Origin: JAMLHH01 sp035515235
GTDB lineage: Bacteria > Bacteroidota > Bacteroidia > Chitinophagales > JADIYW01
Reading direction: 5' to 3'
NCBI GenBank assembly: GCA_035515235.1
Contig: DATJBS010000054.1
Coordinates: 1-64,000, forward strand
DNA length: 64,000 nt
Position numbers and translations under genes: made by a program. Under the pieces are notes generated by a model. That model saw nothing but the letters and a program-made list of their open reading frames with translations, did not search any database and was not told the origin of the DNA. Shown one piece after another: positions 61,681-64,000 of the stretch; position 1 is the stretch's first letter, and each line of letters starts with the position of its first letter.

Positions 61681-62609
61681 AAGTTGACATAATATTAGCT
61701 ACATACAATGGCGGAAAATATTTAGATGAACAATTAGAGTCTATCTTTGAGCAAGATTTTCATAATTATAGAATTTTGATCAGAGACGACGGTTCTACAG
61801 ATGGCACTCTAGATATTCTATCTAAATGGAAAGGTTTAAATCCACAAAAAATTGAAATTATTGAAGATGGCTTAGGAAACCTAGGTCCAACAGGTAATTT
61901 TAATCAATTGATGAGTGTTTCTACTGCTCCGTATATCTGCTTTTGTGACCAAGATGATAAATGGCTTCCCAATAAATTAAGTAGTCAAATTACCTTTATA
62001 CAATCGTTAGAAGAAAAACATCCGCATACAGGACTGATGATTTTCAGTGATTTAATCATGTGTGACGACGAGATGAATGTGATTTGTCCTTCTTTGATAG
62101 AAAAAGATAGACTGAATACAAAAGCTCTCGGTGCACATCAGCTTTTAATGCAAAATGTACCTTATGGCTGCACTACTTTAATCAACAGAAAATTATTAGC
62201 CATCGTATCTCCTATCGATTCGAGAGCTTTATTACACGATCATTGGATTGCTGTTGTCGCGTCATTATTAGGAGGACTGCACTATCAAGACGAAGTTTTA
62301 ATCTATCATAGAATTCACGAAAACAACGCAAGTAGAGCAGAAAGCGAACATAGAAAAGAGTCTAAAAAAGATTTAAAAAGTATCATCAATAACGATAATT
62401 TTCACAATTACTTGACTAAGCAAGTATATCAAGCTGAAGCCATTTTAGAGAAATACGAGCAACATCTTACAGATTCTCAGCAAAATATGCTGAAAGATTT
62501 CATTCTACTAAAATCAACAAGTGGTTTTAAAAGAAAATGGATCATCGTCAAAAATAAATTTTTCAAAAATACCATCTATAACACCTTCAAATTAATCATC
62601 AGAGCATAA
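61671..62609 (+). CDS. Family 2 glycosyltransferase
   Basis: 312 residues. GT-A fold: VDIILATYNGGKYLDEQLESIFEQ, DDGSTDGTLDIL, ICFCDQDDKWLPNKL (DXD-like), and PYGCTTLINRKLL, then HDHWIAVVASLLGG. The HDHW motif and length fit rhamnosyl- or similar transferases of the WcaA/GT2 group. The C-terminus is basic and helical, perhaps membrane-associated. Overlaps the sulfotransferase stop and is one base from the next gene: a three-gene operon. Confidence 0.92.
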   Translation: MPVEVDIILATYNGGKYLDEQLESIFEQDFHNYRILIRDDGSTDGTLDILSKWKGLNPQKIEIIEDGLGNLGPTGNFNQLMSVSTAPYICFCDQDDKWLPNKLSSQITFIQSLEEKHPHTGLMIFSDLIMCDDEMNVICPSLIEKDRLNTKALGAHQLLMQNVPYGCTTLINRKLLAIVSPIDSRALLHDHWIAVVASLLGGLHYQDEVLIYHRIHENNASRAESEHRKESKKDLKSIINNDNFHNYLTKQVYQAEAILEKYEQHLTDSQQNMLKDFILLKSTSGFKRKWIIVKNKFFKNTIYNTFKLIIRA

Positions 62610-62610
62610 T

Positions 62611-63750
62611 ATGACGGCTAAAAATATTCTTATTACGGGCGGTGCGGGTTTTATAGGCACAAGGCTCGCTCTTCAACTCATCGACAAAGGACATCAAATC
62701 ACAGTTTTAGACAATCTTTCTCCACAAATACACGGCTCAGCTGAAACATCTGTTTTGTATCAAGAGATTAAAGATAAAGTCAATTTTATTTTAGGAGATG
62801 TTCAAAATAAATCTGATTGGGAACTTGCGATAAAAGATCAGCAAATTATTGTGCATTTAGCTGCAGAAACGGGTACAGGACAATCTATGTATCAAATCGA
62901 AAGATATTCTAACGTCAATGTTTCAGGCACATCTATCTTGCTCGATCTACTTACTAATACTCCACATCAGATTGAAAAGGTCATTGTGGCATCGTCAAGG
63001 GCTATCTATGGAGAAGGTAAATATCTTTGTCCTTCACTTCAACAATCTGTGTATCCATTAGGAAGAAAGGAAGAAGATATGCTCAAAGGTGACTTTGAAG
63101 TTAAATGTCCGATTACTGGTGAGAACGCTATCATGGAGAAAACTGATGAAGCTTCAAGAATTCAACCTAATTCTATATATGGTTTGACTAAGTATTATCA
63201 AGAGCAATCGATTATGATTACCTGTCAAGCTTTAGGCATCCCTTCTGTAGCATTTCGCTATCAAAATGTATATGGGCCAGGTCAATCTCTAAATAATCCT
63301 TATACAGGTATATTATCCATATTTTCTACAAGAATTTTAGGTGGCAAAGACATCAATATTTTTGAAGATGGTACCGAAAGCAGAGACTTTGTATATATCG
63401 ACGATGTGGTAGAAGCTACTATCTTAGGAATTGAAAATGACTCAGCAAATTTTGAATCATTCAATGTAGGAACTGGTATTCAAACTTCTGTCATTGAAGT
63501 GGCTGAAGAATTAATGAGCAATTACAAAAAAGAAGTTCCGATACATATTACCGGACAATTCCGAAAAGGAGATATTCGTCATAATGTGGCTGATATGCAA
63601 AAGACAGAAAAACTGTTAGGATTTCATGCTAAAGTAACTTTTAAAGAAGGCATGCGAAACTTCACAGATTGGGTAGAAAAACAGACCATCATGTCTGACC
63701 AATATGAAAGCTCTTTAGAAGAAATGAGATCTAAAGGATTACTAAAATAA
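62611..63750 (+). CDS. NAD-dependent sugar epimerase, dTDP-L-rhamnose 4-epimerase-like
   Basis: 379 residues. Rossmann start ILITGGAGFIGTRLALQL, VIVASSRAIYGEGKYLCP, catalytic SIYGLTKYYQEQ (Tyr-x-x-x-Lys), RYQNVYGPGQSLNNPYTGILSIF. It has the insert typical of dTDP-L-rhamnose 4-epimerases between the Ser and Tyr motifs: YLCPSLQQ, YPLGRKEEDMLKGDFEVKCP. That insert makes dTDP-L-talose/rhamnose interconversion more likely than UDP-glucose 4-epimerisation. Third gene of the glycan operon, closed by a strong terminator. Confidence 0.9.
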   Translation: MTAKNILITGGAGFIGTRLALQLIDKGHQITVLDNLSPQIHGSAETSVLYQEIKDKVNFILGDVQNKSDWELAIKDQQIIVHLAAETGTGQSMYQIERYSNVNVSGTSILLDLLTNTPHQIEKVIVASSRAIYGEGKYLCPSLQQSVYPLGRKEEDMLKGDFEVKCPITGENAIMEKTDEASRIQPNSIYGLTKYYQEQSIMITCQALGIPSVAFRYQNVYGPGQSLNNPYTGILSIFSTRILGGKDINIFEDGTESRDFVYIDDVVEATILGIENDSANFESFNVGTGIQTSVIEVAEELMSNYKKEVPIHITGQFRKGDIRHNVADMQKTEKLLGFHAKVTFKEGMRNFTDWVEKQTIMSDQYESSLEEMRSKGLLK

Positions 63751-63753
63751 GAA

Positions 63754-63787
63754 AAGGGGCTAAATTGATTAGCCCCTTATTTTTTTG
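63754..63787 (+). terminator. Terminator of the glycan operon
   Basis: A 10-bp stem AAGGGGCTAA / TTAGCCCCTT (63754-63763, 63769-63778), then ATTTTTTTGG. The convergent gene at 63796 may use it as well. Confidence 0.88.
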
Positions 63788-63795
63788 GAGTTGGT

Positions 63796-64000
63796 TTATT
63801 GGATAATTAGTTTGGATTGATAATTCCCTTCATCTGTATGAAAATGTAAAAAATAAACTCCAGAAGAGATATTATCATCTATTTTTAAGTTCAACTGATT
63901 TGACATCGATGGAACTATTAATTCTTGAACAACCTGACCATTCAAGGAAATCAATTTTAAAGCTACTGACTTTTTATTGGCCCATTCTCCTTGCATCTGA
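63796..64000 (-). CDS. C-terminus of a T9SS-secreted protein (gene continues beyond the window)
   Basis: Only the last 67 codons are visible; the frame is open through the window end. The sequence KLISLNGQVVQELIVPSMSN, then ISSGVYFLHFHTDEGNYQSKLIIQ is a type IX secretion type-A sorting domain: a short beta-sandwich with the G-x-Y-F/V motif and a terminal K-L-x-I-x strand. It is the signal for export across the outer membrane by PorT/Sov machinery of Bacteroidota. The catalytic or binding part of the protein lies to the right and cannot be seen. Confidence 0.92.
   Translation of the reverse strand, partial: QMQGEWANKKSVALKLISLNGQVVQELIVPSMSNQLNLKIDDNISSGVYFLHFHTDEGNYQSKLIIQ

Overview
The window comes from a member of the Bacteroidota. 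It is AT-rich and largely lacks Shine-Dalgarno sequences. Many genes have the phylum's TTTG/TAnnTTTG promoter. It carries a complete MoxR/Bat aerotolerance operon, SusC/TonB-type receptors with a CarboxypepD_reg N-terminus, many lipobox lipoproteins, and a type IX secretion C-terminal domain at the right edge. The order within the phylum cannot be fixed from the sequence alone.

Layout, left to right. 1-7,400: the start of atpD runs off the left edge; then smpB, a lipoprotein, pcm divergent from a phosphohexomutase plus a DUF2279 protein, a methyltransferase, and the RNase P RNA gene. 7,500-12,500: HU, an A-type Fe-S carrier, a 5'-nucleotidase split over two genes, dnaA, tRNA-Ser(GCT) and two identical tRNA-Pro(TGG). 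12,500-15,800: a YhcG/DUF1016-type PD-(D/E)XK protein lying between two copies of a 21-bp repeat, then a three-gene cluster (anchored periplasmic protein, PRC-barrel, HPF/RaiA). 15,800-23,200: minus-strand msrA, alpha/beta hydrolase, a lipoprotein made of three Cys-rich repeats, and a beta-helix lipoprotein with its TonB-dependent receptor. 23,400-27,300: an AddB-like nuclease without C-terminal Fe-S cysteines and an EamA permease. 27,900-29,650: a nitric-oxide/iron-sulfur repair operon (Rrf2 regulator, truncated haemoglobin, RIC) with a perfect palindrome upstream. 29,700-38,300: a HigA-like antitoxin with a premature stop, then the moxR-DUF58-bat operon with a fused BatB-BatC. 38,400-45,000: rlmN, a repetitive VPL-rich membrane protein, a second HigA-like protein, and a TetR-SDR-hydrolase operon divergent from an MpaB-type oxygenase. 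45,100-51,500: guaB, obg, adk, hpt, a LysM glucosaminidase, an O-methyltransferase and a biotin carrier protein. 51,600-60,700: M1 aminopeptidase, ABC exporter, rbfA, a LolC/E-type permease, a voltage-sensor-only protein, an AhpD-like protein and an SDR. 60,800-63,800: a surface-glycan operon (sulfotransferase, GT2, dTDP-rhamnose-4-epimerase-like). The right edge holds the tail of a T9SS cargo protein.

Most genes are core housekeeping or common Bacteroidota genes. The less ordinary material lies in three places. The gene-poor gaps are filled with several families of short palindromic or inverted repeats. Some genes have odd architectures: split UshA, BatB-BatC fusion, cysteine-less AddB, sensor without pore, triplicated lipoprotein. 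Several perfect palindromes sit upstream of regulator genes. No CRISPR array, prophage, complete insertion sequence or rRNA gene was seen.
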